This document shows positions 33,498-43,454 of a DNA stretch of 64,000 nt, one piece after another. The first letter of the stretch is position 1. Each line of letters starts with the position of its first letter. Source of the DNA: Ustilaginoidea virens (taxonomy: Eukaryota > Ascomycota > Sordariomycetes > Hypocreales > Clavicipitaceae); the NCBI RefSeq assembly GCF_000687475.1, contig NC_057316.1, forward strand, positions 4,836,001 to 4,900,000, in the 5' to 3' direction. The notes under the pieces were generated by a model. The model was not told the DNA's origin and did no database searches. It saw nothing but the letters and a program-made list of their open reading frames with translations. The position numbers and the translations under genes were made by a program.

Positions 33498-35306
33498 ATG
33501 GGCGCGTCGAGGGCACGTCGAGGGTCCTATAGGAATACAATAACATGGGATGGACCCGGGGACCATGACAGGACACGAAAGTCCCGTTGCTGTAAGGATT
33601 GCAGTGAAGAGAATAATGGGAAGAACAAGCGCTTTTTTTATACACAAGTTGTTGACGGGAAGGAGGGGGATATCCTAAAAGTACAAAAAGTTTTGTTAGC
33701 CATGTATGTGAGATTCTGGCGTGGATAATGCAAGGCCACAGGCGTGTCCTTTGACGGACGAAGGCGAGCACGAGGGCTTATGCTTGACGTTGATTCTGGT
33801 CAGGGCATGGGTGCCGCGGTAGGGTTGCGGCTACCTGGTAGGTCAGTAGAGGGAATTGTTGATGGTGTTGATGGTGTTGCGAGGCCGCATCAACGCGTGC
33901 AAATGCTTTCTGGTCCTGACAGACGCTGACAGACGACGTCGGACTAGGATGCCAAGGGGGCAGAGAGGATAAACGTCGGCGAGCAAGGACTTTACTGACC
34001 GTTGTCTATTTCACTGCTCACCAGGAGCTCGATGCCCGAGACAAGGAGAGGGAGGTTGGTGCTGTGACGACGACGGACAAGGCTGCAACGACAACATTGA
34101 CCCAGCCCAACGGATCTGTTTGCCAACTACCCATCGTCGAGGTGATTCTGAGCAGCAAGTTTACAGTCTACATGCCGGACGTGCGTGCCCTTCTGCTCCA
34201 GGCATTGCTTCTCCATCAACCAATGCTCCCTGTTTCCCTGCCGAAGGCTTTGTTTGACTCGGGCACACAACCAAGAGCAGAAGCTGTCAAGCAAGGAGTG
34301 AAGCGGACGCGAGCAAACGACCCGGTAGGCCGACTGACAGTCCGACTTTTCCACAGCCTCTTGCCGACTTCCTTCCCAAACGTTCTTTCTCGGGACAGGG
34401 GGAAAAGGGGGTGGTGCGGCGGGAGAGGGGGGGGGGGGGTGTGTGTCAGTGGCGACTCGGCTCAGTTGCAACTCACATCACATTGCCAGCTGAACGCGGG
34501 GCAGCGTTTGCTGCGAGCTGATTTCGATATCTGATTCTGACTGCTGGCCAGGGAAGGAGTGAGCAGCCGAGGGGGATCGATGACGCTGGTGCCCACGACG
34601 GACGCCCTGGCAAGGTTCCGGCATCTCGACCCGGTTCGAGACAGGGTCGAATGCTATGAATCGACAGGCGGGCCTTGCGGCATATCCAGAGCGCGAGGAG
34701 GCGTCGAGCGTGCGGCAGGCCATCGGGACGTAGTGAAGCGGCTGGGATTTTCAAACGAGCAGAGAGACCCCCGGCGGCAGAGCAGCAGCCGAAGCGCGCG
34801 CATCAACCGCCACGGCTGCAGGTTGCGCCACGAAGCAGAGAGGAATGACGTGCAGCAGAAGAAAAGCGGCGCAGGGGAGATTATGAAGCCGTGAGATCGG
34901 GGACGCAGCAAAGCCCGCTGATAAGGCGCGGCTTCTCCTGGCGAAAGCTGAGGCTGACGCAGCTCACCGGCAACGGGCCGGCGGGGGACGCCGTCGGCCG
35001 AGCACATCTGCAAGTCGGATACATTCCAGGGCCCAGGCGGTCCTTGCATCGACGCAAGAGGGCAGTGATTTGCAGCTCCCCAGAAGCCGTTTGACGCGTT
35101 CGCCGCAGCCACTCTTGTATGGCTTCCCCCCTTTATGGCTTCCCCCCCCCCCGGTGAAGCCCGCGATTGCTCAGCAGAAACGCGTCCCGAGGCGGCGCTT
35201 TACACTAACCCCCCAAACGAATCTTGTTTCCTCTTCTCAAAGACGCCTCACTTTTCATTGCTTTCTCGGCTATGCGTGTGCCTCTGACGCGCCCCCCCTC
35301 CCTTTA

Positions 35307-35338
<32 letters not shown>

Positions 35339-36229
35339 GCCGCACGAGAACCAGCACCAAGGGCAGTGAAACAAGTCCTCCTTTTTGTTTTTTTCTTCTT
35401 TGCAGAGCTTCGGCTCCTCAGCGCGAGGTTGCCTAGCTCTTTGTGGGTTCTCGGGGCCAAAGGGGGGCAGAAAAGGTCCGCGCGACGGCCCGTGTGTGGG
35501 GAGGGGGTTGGTGTTCTTGGTCCCATTGTTAGCTGCGCCGTTTCTCGCCTTGCTGCTCTTCTTTGAAGAAGCAGGCCGGGCGGCAGGAACTGCTCTACTC
35601 TTGTTTTACGTCTTTCTTCTTTCTTCTTTTGTCTACGCGCTGTTTCTGTGCCTTTTCAGAAGCAAGTGTTAAGGGGAGCGTATCCCCCTTGTATATTTTT
35701 TGTTTGTGGGAACCCGTTCGTGCTGGTGTGTGTCTTTTCCAGCCCGACGGAAGAGAGAAGAAAGACACACGAGACGCAGAAAGCGATGGAGGGAGGGAGT
35801 GAGAGGGCTTCCATGGGGGGGGGGTGTCCCTCTAGGTAGAAGAAGACGTGCCTTGGGGTGAGGATGTTGTGCTTTTCATGCCGGCGCCGAGGTGGTTGCC
35901 TCGAAGCCGGCTCAAGGTGAAGCGGTTTTGAAATTGCCCGTTTGTAGATGGGGCTTCCTGTTTGCGTGTTTGACGCGTCGGACGGGTTCTGAACTTGGGC
36001 CTGTTTTCCCCGGGTCTGCTTTTCATCTTCCTTCCAGAGGCAACACCTTCGTTGATAAAACCATCCCTCCTCGCCCGTGCCAACTCTTCCCAACCCCCCC
36101 CCCCCCCCTTGCTGGCCAACCAACCTCAGCCTCAACCTGAACTTGAACTTTGAACTTGAGCTTCACACTTTCCTCCTTTTGTTCCATTTACACTCCTGTT
36201 CACTCTGTTTCACCTGCAACGTCGGCAAC
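33498..36229. other. Long upstream region of the Cys-rich gene
   Basis: No supported gene on either strand. Homopolymers are frequent: G10 at about 34430, C26 at 35307-35332, and C14 or so at 36096-36109. From about 35.3 kb the plus strand is pyrimidine-rich with many TTC/CTT runs, as in long leaders of fungal regulatory genes. A very long 5' leader of the next gene is possible. Confidence 0.5.
35307..35332. repeat. Poly-C run of 26
   Basis: 26 consecutive C in the intergenic region; length likely unstable and error-prone in sequencing. Confidence 0.95.
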
Positions 36230-39200
36230 ATGCCGCCGGGGGCTCCTGCCAGAGCAGCCAGGCCGCCTGGCCCGCCGTCTACAACCCAGCCGCCTCAGAG
36301 TGCCGGGTCCACGGCAACCACAGTTGCAACAGCAGGCGCATCGTCATCGTCAGGCAGGAAGAGGAAGCCCCCGCACGGGTCTGAGCAGCTTTCCAAGTAT
36401 GCCAAGGTGGACGGGCATGGCTGCTCCTCCTCCGGGGGCTGCTGTGACGACGACCACGGCGAAGGACCCAGTACCGCGGCAGCGAGCACGTCGTCATCGT
36501 CAACCAAGAAGAGAAAGTCCCGACACGGGTCTGAGCAGCCTTCCAAGTATGCCAAGGTGGGCGGGCACGGCTCCTCCTCCCGGGGCTGCTGTGAGGACGA
36601 CCACGGCGAAGGACCCAGTACCGCGGCCGCGAGCACGTCGTCATCGTCAACCAAGAAGAGAAAGTCCCTGTATGGCTCTGAGCAGCCTTCCAAGCATGCC
36701 AAGGTGGGAGGGCATGGTTGCTCCTCCGGGGGCTGCTGTGACGACGACCATGGCGAAGGGCCCAGCAACTATCATGATGATGATGAGCACAACAACTTCA
36801 ACAACAGCAACAGCAACTACAACAATGACAATGGAAACACCAACACCAACAACAACAACAACAACAACACCAACAACAACAACAACAACACCAACAACAA
36901 CAACAACAACACCAACAACAACAACTCCACGCCCGGCACCATATACCACCCTCGAGGCAAGCCGAGGGAGCGGGTCAAGCTCTGCAACTTTTGCAAATAC
37001 CACCCCGCCGGCATAAAAATGAACGAGCAGCGGCCGTGCGACCGGACCAGCCTCAAGGACAAGTACTTCCTCGAGTGCCAAAATTGCTCCGACTTCCGGT
37101 TCCTGACCGGGGACACCTCGCACAAGTGCCAGACGGACCGCAAGCAAGACGCCTGGCAGCGGTACTCGACGCATCACCCGGCCGAGTACCCCGTCAACTT
37201 TTACTGCAGCAACTGCGAATCCAAGGGCTGGCAGAACACGTGCGACGCCGACCCGTTCCTGAACCTCAAGTGCTCGTCGTGCGTGACGGGCTGCCAGGGG
37301 GGGGCGCGGGCATCAGCATCAGCATCAGCATCAGCATCAGCAACGACCACGGCCAAGGGCAAGGGCAAGGGCAAGGGCAAGGGCAAGGCCCGGGCGGGCC
37401 CCGGCCTCAAGCCGCCCGATGACGATGGTGATGATGGCTACGGCGACGGCGAGGACTGCGAGTTCAAGGACCGGCGCGGCATCCCCTGCTTCGTGCACGG
37501 CATCGAGATGGGTCCCAAGCCCAACCTCCGCCAGGGCTTCCCCCGGTGGTTCCGCCAGGCGTGCGACATCTGCAAGAACCTCAACAAGAAGTCCATCGCC
37601 AACGGGTGCAGCTGGCTCAAGAACCGGCTGGCCTGGGACGTGCCCTGCGACCGCTGCCGCGAGCGGTCCATGGCGTGCATGCGCAGCGGCCTCCTGGTCT
37701 TGCCGCCCGGCGCCGTCGTCGTCGTCGTCCTGCCCGACCTGTGGTGCAGCTCGCACAAGCTCAACGAGGGATGGGCCGAGTGCCGCGGGAGCAGCCCCTA
37801 CCGAAAGAACTGCGTCGCCTGCGTCGAGGGCAAGCACCACTGCCGCGCCATGGCCCAGCAGATCGAGTACTCGTGCGCCATGTGCTTCCAGATGGGCATC
37901 GTCTGCCGCGACGTCACCGACCCGGACAAGTTCTACCCGCTGCTGGACCTGAGCCGCGTCGGCATCGGCAACTTCTGCGCCTTCTCCAAGTGCCGCAACT
38001 GCCGCGAAGCCGGCCGCAACTGCGACCGCCAGCGGCCCTGCGACTCTTGCGTCGCCCACGGCGACCTGGACTGCTGCAGCCTCAAGGACAGCTTCAACTG
38101 CATCAAGCGCCTGGACACGCCGCCCGGCCCTGTCTACTACCTCGCCCTGGGCTACGGGGCCGAGGGGGTCGACGACGAAAAGGACGGCAGCCAGCTCGAG
38201 CACTGGATCGGGCCCCTCTTTGCCCTCTACGCCATTGACGGGAAGCCCCCGGGCCGAGTGCGCAAGAACAAGGCCGCCGCCGGAGGCAGCAGCAGCGGCA
38301 TGGGCTACGTCCTGGGCGAGGTGGACGATGACGGCACCGGCATCATCGAAGGGGCCGGGGCCGAGGCCGAGGCCGCTGGTGCCGACAAAGCCCCTGCTGC
38401 TGCTGCTAGACCATCCAAAGGCCAGGCCAAGTCCGCCCCGGCCCCCCAGTATGTCCCCAGACCCATGCTCAACAAGATGACTCTCAGCTCTGCCGCCGAA
38501 GCCATGCGCACTCAGCTGCTGCCTCCTGGTCCTCCTCCGCTGGCCACCGACCCCGTCTTTGGCGGCCGCCGCATCGACCAGCTCAGCGTCGACGACCTCC
38601 GCCAGTGGATCCGCCTCAAGTGGAAGGATGCCTATCCGCCAAATCAGCACCCAAAGTGGAATTTCACCGTCGGCGGTGCCAAAGAGGCGCTTGAAAACGC
38701 AAGGAGAGCCGAGGAAACGGGCTTTGACGTGTTTCTCAGCAACCCCCGGCCCCGGCCCCGGCCCAGACCCAGGCCCAAATACAGTTTCAAAACCAGATCC
38801 AAATCCAAACCCAAGCCTAACCCAAACCCAACAGCGGAGGCGGTCCCTGAAGAAGAAGAAGAGGAGGAAGACGAAGACGAAGACGAAGAACAAGAACAAG
38901 AAGGAGACGGAGAGGAAGAGGAAGAGGAGTACGAGGAGAAACATCAAGACCGACAACCCCCTCAGCCAGCACGACCAGCTAACAGAGGCATCGCCCGGCA
39001 AGGCCAGGCACAGGGGAAACACGTCCTCCGCGCCCAAGACTCGGCCAACAACGGCTTCTTTGTCCCCAACCCCCGCAGCGGTGGTTACGGCCAGGCGTAC
39101 AACAATCCAGTCGATGGAAACGGATTCAACTTTTTCACCGACGTCGGCGCCGGAGTCGGTGTCGGAGTCGGTGTCGGTGTCGGTGACTTTGGCCAAGGGC

Positions 39201-39928
39201 CGAGCCGCCCCTTTTACGCCGGCAACCAGCCAGCCTCTGCCTCTGCCTCTGCCTCTGCCATCCTGGGACCAAACGCAAATGCCATCATGCCCTGGATCGA
39301 CAACTTTGACGAGTGTGTACTGCAAAGCGGCATCCACAACGTTCCGGCCGCCCAGCCGCTCCTGCGCACGCCCACGTCATACCAGCAGCCGTTCTACTTC
39401 AACCCCGGCATTCCTCCGCCGGGTCTGAGCCCCTTCCCCCCCACGCACCAATCCTACATGCCCCGAGGGCCTCGGATGCCCAGTTCCCTGCCATCCAGCA
39501 ACCTCGCTCCATGGCCGGGCATGCTGGTCCCTCCCCCCATGTACTCGGTCAACAACCCCGAGAACGTGGACCCACGACTCCTGAACCTAGCTGTGCCGCC
39601 GCCAGTCAGGTTCCCAGCTCCGGCGCCGTTGCCAACCCCGTTTGCCGGCAATGCCCCGCCGGCGCCGTTGCCGGGCCCGTTCGTCAGCAACGCCCCGATG
39701 CCATTCCCCATGGGCATCATGCCCCACGAGCCGGCCGGAGGAGCCCCCGAAGGAGACGTCCTCGGCGGCGCGCACATCCAACCCTGTCCACCACCACCTT
39801 TCCACGCCGCGTTTCCCCCTCCCCATTCCGGGCTTCATTCGACCGGCAGCACGAATACCGGAGCCGACGACGTGATTCACCAAGGGCTAGATGACCTCGT
39901 CTGGCCAGGGTTGGGAGGCGGCCGCTGA
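36230..39928 (+). CDS. Large Cys-rich, low-complexity protein with Zn2Cys6-like module
   Basis: A single 1,232-codon frame starts MPPGAPARAARPPG; the Met at 36230 is preferred over one at 36077 because the intervening codons read like a pyrimidine-rich leader. The order is: three imperfect 49-50-residue repeats with KKRKS, HGSEQPSKYAKV, GG/RGCC and DDHGEGPS; an Asn/Thr tract (NTNNNNNN repeated); a Cys-rich core of about 400 residues; runs of AS, GK, RP and VG; an acidic EEEEDEDED stretch; and a Pro-rich C-terminus. The core has repeated Cys pairs (CSNC, CDIC, CDRC, CAMC) and one GAL4-like spacing, C-x2-C-x6-C-x5-C-x2-C-x7-C, in CRNCREAGRNCDRQRPCDSC. The basic KKRK patches could be nuclear signals. 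I infer a nuclear, perhaps DNA-binding, protein; no named family is recognised. Confidence 0.8.
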   Translation: MPPGAPARAARPPGPPSTTQPPQSAGSTATTVATAGASSSSGRKRKPPHGSEQLSKYAKVDGHGCSSSGGCCDDDHGEGPSTAAASTSSSSTKKRKSRHGSEQPSKYAKVGGHGSSSRGCCEDDHGEGPSTAAASTSSSSTKKRKSLYGSEQPSKHAKVGGHGCSSGGCCDDDHGEGPSNYHDDDEHNNFNNSNSNYNNDNGNTNTNNNNNNNTNNNNNNTNNNNNNTNNNNSTPGTIYHPRGKPRERVKLCNFCKYHPAGIKMNEQRPCDRTSLKDKYFLECQNCSDFRFLTGDTSHKCQTDRKQDAWQRYSTHHPAEYPVNFYCSNCESKGWQNTCDADPFLNLKCSSCVTGCQGGARASASASASASATTTAKGKGKGKGKGKARAGPGLKPPDDDGDDGYGDGEDCEFKDRRGIPCFVHGIEMGPKPNLRQGFPRWFRQACDICKNLNKKSIANGCSWLKNRLAWDVPCDRCRERSMACMRSGLLVLPPGAVVVVVLPDLWCSSHKLNEGWAECRGSSPYRKNCVACVEGKHHCRAMAQQIEYSCAMCFQMGIVCRDVTDPDKFYPLLDLSRVGIGNFCAFSKCRNCREAGRNCDRQRPCDSCVAHGDLDCCSLKDSFNCIKRLDTPPGPVYYLALGYGAEGVDDEKDGSQLEHWIGPLFALYAIDGKPPGRVRKNKAAAGGSSSGMGYVLGEVDDDGTGIIEGAGAEAEAAGADKAPAAAARPSKGQAKSAPAPQYVPRPMLNKMTLSSAAEAMRTQLLPPGPPPLATDPVFGGRRIDQLSVDDLRQWIRLKWKDAYPPNQHPKWNFTVGGAKEALENARRAEETGFDVFLSNPRPRPRPRPRPKYSFKTRSKSKPKPNPNPTAEAVPEEEEEEEDEDEDEEQEQEGDGEEEEEEYEEKHQDRQPPQPARPANRGIARQGQAQGKHVLRAQDSANNGFFVPNPRSGGYGQAYNNPVDGNGFNFFTDVGAGVGVGVGVGVGDFGQGPSRPFYAGNQPASASASASAILGPNANAIMPWIDNFDECVLQSGIHNVPAAQPLLRTPTSYQQPFYFNPGIPPPGLSPFPPTHQSYMPRGPRMPSSLPSSNLAPWPGMLVPPPMYSVNNPENVDPRLLNLAVPPPVRFPAPAPLPTPFAGNAPPAPLPGPFVSNAPMPFPMGIMPHEPAGGAPEGDVLGGAHIQPCPPPPFHAAFPPPHSGLHSTGSTNTGADDVIHQGLDDLVWPGLGGGR
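36341..36770 (+). repeat. Three coding repeats of about 147-150 bp
   Basis: TCGTCATCGTCA marks the start of each unit at about 36341, 36491 and 36638. Units 2 and 3 are nearly identical, unit 1 more diverged. Each encodes a basic KKRK patch, HGSEQ-SK-AKV and a CC-DDHGEGPS end. Confidence 0.85.
36838..36930 (+). repeat. AAC/ACC microsatellite encoding the Asn/Thr tract
   Basis: Runs of AAC broken regularly by ACC (AACACCAACAAC...) give the four N-rich blocks separated by Thr. Confidence 0.95.
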
Positions 39929-41682
39929 CACTCCACCTATCAAGGCAGATGAGACTTGTTGCCCAGCCTGTTGGAAAATGGAAGCTGCGCGGGAAAATGG
40001 CTCTTGTCGCCATGATGATCTTGTGAGCCACTTGTTGTGTCTTAGTCTTTGGGAAGCCCGTTGGTGCTGTCTCATGTAGTGACGTTTCGTTGCAAATACC
40101 CTGAAGAGCATGTATAATTATATGATCCGGAAACTGGATTTTTTTTTGGTAAACGGCTGCTTTCTTTCTTTCTTTCTTTCTTTTTGGGACAAAAGTTATA
40201 GAAAGGGAAACAAACCCAGGAGTTATATCCCGATTGGATGACTGGACTGCACCTGTGCCACCACGGCGCCTCCATAGCAGGGTAATTTTATCGTAAAACA
40301 TATCTATTCGGAATCACTGTATCTAAATAGCTGGAGAAGCTGAAAAAGTCAGTCATCTCCGGGAAAGAAATGGACAACGAAAATAAAAGATCAAGTACCT
40401 CGTCTTCATCCATCATCGTTTGTTTGGGTTGTCGATTTTCCAAAACAGGTCCCCCAGCAGAAGTGCATGAAACGTGCGCTTGCTTGCTGAAAAAAAGTGG
40501 AGTTTTTACGCGTGTTAAAAGGACCAATACCCAAACTTGCCAAGAAGATGGCATCTGAAAGAGAGGCCCGGAAGGTAGGTCTGTCTCGACAAGGGTCAGC
40601 GGTCAAACGTGAAGCCGTAGAGACCCGGTCTGGCAGCGATCGAGCCGCCAACGGTTCGGTGACCAACAAGGCAGTAACACGGTAGCAAGATTGATGTTTA
40701 CGGAAACAAAGGAGTGGAGTGGCGTGAGGGGAAAGGGAAGGGGACGGGAAAGGGGAAGAGGAAGGGGAAGGGGCCCCAGGAGAGACTGTTTCGGACAAGA
40801 TATGCACATGTTGCCACCACCTGCGTCGCCGGGGACGTGGAGATTCCGGAGCTGCAGATGGCTTGCTGAAGCCGGGGCCTTGAATGCAGGTCGGTGAGCT
40901 GGGAGCGTTGAATGGCCTGCTATCCTCAATCATCGCTTCTCTCGCCCCGATTGCACCGGGTTGTCTGTTTTCTTGGAGGAATGAGAGCGTGGCAAAGCTT
41001 GCATATTCCCCAACTTGCGCCTCGTCACGAGCAAGAAATAAATTCATCGCAACTCGAGCAACAAGGCTGGCATGGATATCGAGGTCATGCCCCAAAGATA
41101 ATGGCATTGTAACACAGCACAGGAAAGGGGCTTCCAAAATACGGGCACATGACGCAATCGTCAGCGAGAAAAAAGAAACAATGGCTCATGATTGGACAGG
41201 AGACCACCGTGGGTTTAGCGACAGGCGTCAGGACTTTCTAGACACAAGATTTGAAAATTACAGGTACCTGGTGAAACAATGGGGGGATATAATGAATAAA
41301 TGATCAAGGACCCGTATCTGGTGCAGGAAATCTGGTGTGAAAAGAAAAAGAAGAAAAAGGAGAAGAAAAAGGAAAAGAAAAGGGGAAAGAGAGAAGCAGA
41401 GAAGCAGAGAAGAAGAAGAAATATAATAATAAGTCAATAAAGGCAAGGCATAACAGCAAGATGGTCGACGGCAGAGAAGACACTGGATAAGAGGTGAAAC
41501 ACAGGAAGAATATACGCCTCCCCGTCCGGCGGCAGTAGTGAAATGTCGACCTGTCTTTGGCGGACCCATCCTTACTTTCTGCCCGTATGCAAAGACGAAG
41601 CCTGCCCGTCGTTTCAAACCTGTCGTGGTGGTATTCGCTTCCCGAGGCGAGTTTCTTTAGCAGCTCGGTGGCATCATCCATA

Positions 41683-41733
<51 letters not shown>

Positions 41734-42377
41734 TCTCTCTCGCACCGTTTTGGCCTTCACCCTGCTCGCATCCCTTCGCTCTTCGCGTTTTCTACGCCGC
41801 ATGATTCTCGTTCAATCAATGTCGTATGCGGGCAGCTGCTAAAGATCTTCAGCGGGTCCTGGTTCGTCGAGTGTGTGAAGCTCAGAAAAGTGCGCCGCCA
41901 TGAAAGAGCAGTCATGCGACGCTCTGCCTAGGAGCAAAAAGGGTTTCGGAATAAAAATGTTGCTGAGCAGCCGAGTTGCCACCTCCAAGTCGTTCTCAAA
42001 TGGCGTCGTGAATTTGTAAAAGCCTCCCAAAGTTCGTCGTCGAAGGTGGCAAGTGCAGGCACCCCAAGTCAGAACCCGACTCCTGTCGCCCAATGCCATA
42101 AAAAAAAGCAAAAAAAAAAGGGGGGGAAAAGGAAAAAAAAAAAAAATTTTCTGCTTGTCCATCCAGGTGGTCCCCTTGATCGTCAACACAGTCATCACTG
42201 TGCTTGGAGATTGAAGGGATGGTATGAAGCCCTCTCTCTTTTTCTCCCACTCGCCTTTTTTCTGGAAGGGCGCTTTAGACCACTGCCCGAAGCTTTGGAC
42301 ATCGCGTTGTCCCGCCACTCTTAAACCTTGCCACAGCCTTCTAATCACACCTCGACTCAGCAAGTGAATAGTGTCCC
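39929..42377. other. Intergenic region with microsatellites
   Basis: No gene supported on either strand. Contains (TTTC)n at about 40163-40183, purine-rich GGGGAAGGGG runs near 40735-40770, and A/G-rich stretches near 41336-41400. Confidence 0.5.
41683..41742. repeat. (TC)n microsatellite
   Basis: About 60 bp of CT repeats with few interruptions. Confidence 0.95.
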
Positions 42378-43454
42378 TCACATGATTATACACTTGCTGC
42401 AGCAGCCCGCTTGCTGCTCACCGTCCTCCAGGTCCATCGGCTTGGGTGGCCCGTTGACGCCAGAGCCGCCTCCGCTACCAGTGGAGTAGCCTTGCATCTC
42501 TCGATTGTATCTTCTAATCTCTCGAACAATGTCGTAAAAGGCCTTGTCAACATTGATGCGCGACTTTGCAGACGTCTCGATGAATTTACAGTTGAAGGAT
42601 CTTGCCAGAGCCTCGCCTTCTGTACAGGGGATTGAAATGTTAGCAAGCAGCGCTCCGAGATTTTCACTATATAAAACAAAAAAAAAAAAGAGGAGCGAAA
42701 AGAAGCGAAAAGAAAGGAGTAAAGAGGAAAAGGGGGGGTGGGAGGCTTGGAACTCTCTACCTTGTCTGGTTACTTCACGCTCGCTTTCCAAATCGCACTT
42801 GTTGCCCACAACAACCATCGGAAAGTAATCTTTGTCCTTTACTCGCAGAATTTGTTGCTGGAAAGTGGTGATTTCATCGAAACTTTGGCGAGATGTGATT
42901 GAATAAACCAGCAGGAAACCCTCTCCTGTTCTCATATACTGCTCGCGCATGGCGCTGTATTCCTCCTGACCAGCGGTATCCAGCACATCGAGGAGCGCGA
43001 CTTCTTCGTCAATGACGCACTGCTTTCGGTAGGAATCTGCAATTGGGAGGTTGGCGGGTCAGTTGCCATTGATGGCCTAAAAACGCTCCAAAATAATCTT
43101 TTGGAATTGGACTCCGAGTGGCCGTAGAATATACCTTCGATAGTGGGGTCATATTCGTCGACGAAGTGACTTTGAATCAACTGAATGGTCAAGCAAGATT
43201 TACCCACACCACCGCCACCAACCACCACAAGCTTGTATTCTCGCAAGAACTAGGGAAACAGGGGCACATGTTAGACGATGGCTCGATTCAATTCAGGGTA
43301 CTCTTCATCTTTTCTAGTTCGAAATTGCCTTTTGGGGGGGGGGGGGTAAGTAGGGGGTAGCAGCAGCAGGAACAGGAGTTGTTTGAGGAGCATGGGAAGA
43401 TGCCTGAAGATGCCTCGTGAGTCAAATTGTACTTGCCTTTGTGGATGAAGCCAT
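42378..43454 (-). CDS. ras1: Ras-type small GTPase
   Basis: Four exons on the minus strand (43437-43454, 43135-43249, 42761-43036, 42378-42619) join in phase to 216 residues beginning [18 protein letters not shown]. All G-box motifs are present: GGGGVGKS, effector region [24 protein letters not shown] and ETSAKS. The C-terminus is a hypervariable Gly/Ser stretch then CCSKCIIM: a CaaX farnesylation box (CIIM) preceded by cysteines suited to palmitoylation, so the protein acts at membranes. The first intron (43250-43436) starts GCAAGT, a GC-AG intron; splicing at the nearby GTACAA would break the frame. Fungal Ras1 controls cAMP/MAPK signalling, polarity and growth. Confidence 0.96.

Noticed and set aside
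36150..37016. 288-codon frame overlapping the start of the Cys-rich gene
   Set aside because: Arg/Pro/Thr-rich frame shadow of the triple repeat and the AAC tract.
37337..39337. Antisense open frame of 666 codons opposite the Cys-rich gene
   Set aside because: It mirrors the GC-rich, repetitive sense gene, has Val/Ala/Leu/Gly-rich composition without any domain, and sense coding is supported by ordered Cys motifs.
41557..41931. Frame with long Leu/Ser run
   Set aside because: Translation of the (TC)n microsatellite.
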